The translations under genes were made by a program, and so were the position numbers. This document shows, in pieces, positions 6,236 through 8,664 of a stretch of 8,664 nt of DNA. Each line of letters opens with the position of its first letter. The first letter of the stretch is position 1. The notes below the pieces were generated by a model. It made no database searches, was not told the DNA's origin, and saw only the letters and a list, made by a program, of their open reading frames with translations. The stretch covers positions 1 to 8,664 of the forward strand of contig JAAZAC010000059.1 in the NCBI GenBank assembly GCA_012514545.1, in the 5' to 3' direction. Source of the stretch: Actinomycetales bacterium (lineage in GTDB: Bacteria > Actinomycetota > Actinomycetes > Actinomycetales > Cellulomonadaceae).

Positions 6236-6245
6236 GGACGACGCC

Positions 6246-7838
<1,593 letters not shown>

Positions 7839-7887
7839 TCCCCGGGGCTGAGCCCTGCGCGAACACCGGGCGGGCCCGCGCGGTGCG

Positions 7888-7899
7888 CACGGTACCGTG
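7888..7899 (+). promoter_or_regulatory. 12-bp palindrome with a possible -10 box before ftsH
   Basis: CACGGTACCGTG is a perfect 12-bp palindrome containing TACCGT (7893-7898), which fits the TAnnnT form of an actinobacterial -10. Transcription would begin near 7905, giving a leader of about 48 nt. It lies in the 114-bp gap after hpt, so ftsH may have its own promoter in addition to read-through. A palindrome over a -10 could be a repressor site; no regulator is evident. Confidence 0.4.
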
Positions 7900-7922
7900 A
7901 ACGGCAGCGTCCTCGTCTGCCC

Positions 7923-7946
7923 AGGAAGGGGTACGGGCTCCGCCCG
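7923..7946 (+). promoter_or_regulatory. ftsH Shine-Dalgarno with a hairpin in the spacer
   Basis: AGGAAGGGG (7923-7931) is the only Shine-Dalgarno-like run before ftsH, but it lies 21 nt from the ATG, too far for normal use. The spacer holds a perfect 5-bp hairpin: CGGGC (7934-7938), loop TCC, GCCCG (7942-7946). Folding it removes 13 nt and leaves about 8 nt, the normal distance. The fold is seen in the sequence; the effect on translation is inferred. Confidence 0.5.
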
Positions 7947-7952
7947 CCGCCG

Positions 7953-8664
7953 ATGAACCTCAAGCGCCTCGCCCGCGGACCCGCGATCTGGATCGTCCTC
8001 GCCGTGCTCATCCTCTGGCTCGGGGCGTCGTCCTTCATGACGACCGGGATCCAGCGGATCGACACCTCGGACGGCCTCGCGCTGCTCGCCGGCGACACCG
8101 TGGAGCAGGCGCGGATCGTCGACGGCCAGCAGCGGGTCGACCTCGTCCTCACCGAGCCGTTCGAGGACAAGGGCGAGCGCGTGCAGTTCTACTACGTCGA
8201 GCCGCAGGGCCCGACGGTGGTGGCGGCGCTCGAGGGCGCGGACCTGCCGGGCGGCTACGACTCCGAGGTCCCGCAGACCTCGTGGTGGGTGAGCATCCTC
8301 AGCCTCGTCATCCCGTTCGTCATCATCCTGGGCCTGTTCTGGTTCTTCATGTCCCGGATGCAGGGCGGCGGCTCGCGGGTCATGCAGTTCGGCAAGTCCC
8401 GCGCGAAGCTCGTCAGCAAGGAGAAGCCGCAGGTCACGTTCGCCGACGTCGCGGGCGTCGACGAGGCCGTCGAGGAGCTGCAGGAGATCAAGGAGTTCCT
8501 CGCGGACCCGGCCAAGTTCCAGGCGGTCGGCGCGAAGATCCCCAAGGGCGTGCTGCTCTACGGCCAGCCCGGCACCGGCAAGACGCTGCTCGCGCGCGCC
8601 GTGGCGGGCGAGGCCGGCGTGCCGTTCTACTCGATCTCCGGCTCCGACTTCGTCGAGATGTTCG
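7953..8664 (+). CDS. ftsH: ATP-dependent zinc metalloprotease FtsH (N-terminal part, cut by window end)
   Basis: The frame runs off the window after 237 codons of an expected 650-700 or so. FtsH is a membrane-anchored hexameric AAA+ protease that degrades misfolded membrane proteins and some regulators. Visible parts are transmembrane segment 1 (about 10-29), an extracytoplasmic domain (about 30-109), transmembrane segment 2 (about 111-133, WWVSILSLVIPFVIILG) and the start of the AAA+ domain (VTFADVAGVDEAVEEL, 161-176). The Walker A motif is GQPGTGKT (204-211), with Gln where most FtsH proteins have Pro; the GxxGxGKT consensus still holds. The pore-loop region SGSDFVEMF ends the window. The Walker B, SRH and HExxH parts lie beyond it. 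ATG 7953 gives the usual MNLKR opening, and no in-frame start with a closer ribosome site exists upstream. Confidence 0.96.
   Translation, partial: MNLKRLARGPAIWIVLAVLILWLGASSFMTTGIQRIDTSDGLALLAGDTVEQARIVDGQQRVDLVLTEPFEDKGERVQFYYVEPQGPTVVAALEGADLPGGYDSEVPQTSWWVSILSLVIPFVIILGLFWFFMSRMQGGGSRVMQFGKSRAKLVSKEKPQVTFADVAGVDEAVEELQEIKEFLADPAKFQAVGAKIPKGVLLYGQPGTGKTLLARAVAGEAGVPFYSISGSDFVEMF

Noticed and set aside
7843..7857. GGGC-TGA-GCCC stem just after the hpt stop as a terminator.
   Set aside because: The stem is only 4 pairs, or 6 with a wobble, and has no T-run. It is too weak at this GC content to call.
8255..8545. Minus-strand open frame of 96 codons opposite ftsH.
   Set aside because: It is a shadow of the ftsH coding sequence, which has clear transmembrane segments and Walker A in the plus frame.

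Overview
The window is very GC-rich (roughly three quarters G+C by eye) with strong G/C at third codon positions. It carries a gene order typical of high-GC Gram-positive bacteria: ppa, a dacB-like PBP4, a zinc metalloprotease, tilS, hpt and ftsH. The same core order is known in mycobacteria (Rv3628 down to ftsH). Protein style (short TilS, RipA-type NlpC/P60, FtsH beginning MNLKR) suggests an actinobacterium, probably of order Micrococcales near Cellulomonas. That placement is inference from memory of the families, not from a search.

Layout. Bases 1-330 hold no gene I can support. At 333-380 there is a compact control region with tandem GTTACA/GTGACA 9-mers, a long inverted repeat and a -35/-10 pair. 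It precedes a secreted, coiled-coil NlpC/P60 peptidoglycan hydrolase (405-1742). A solitary AbiEi-like/DUF559-type protein follows (1916-2905). It converges on the minus-strand gene ppa (3024-3530), and an almost perfect 28-bp inverted repeat (2898-2958) sits between them. The 180-bp gap 3531-3710 separates ppa from the divergent plus-strand cluster: dacB-like D,D-peptidase (3711-5159), zinc-dependent metalloprotease (5183-6235), tilS and hpt (6246-7838), then ftsH (7953 to beyond the window end).

How the genes fit together. Two products act on the cell wall outside the membrane (NlpC/P60 endopeptidase and the PBP4-type carboxypeptidase). Ppa removes pyrophosphate from biosynthesis, including that released by TilS and consumed or made around Hpt. 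TilS modifies the tRNA-Ile wobble base, Hpt salvages purines, and FtsH is the membrane AAA+ protease. This is mostly a conserved housekeeping neighbourhood.

The points of most interest are small-scale. (1) tilS has no stop codon before hpt, so the frame encodes a TilS-Hpt fusion, yet hpt keeps its own strong internal Shine-Dalgarno and GTG. (2) A possible MtrA-type operator precedes the RipA-like gene. (3) The convergent-gene inverted repeat is built from four copies of one octamer. (4) The metalloprotease start looks leaderless. (5) A small hairpin sits exactly between the ftsH Shine-Dalgarno and its ATG. I did not find a convincing new multi-gene system.
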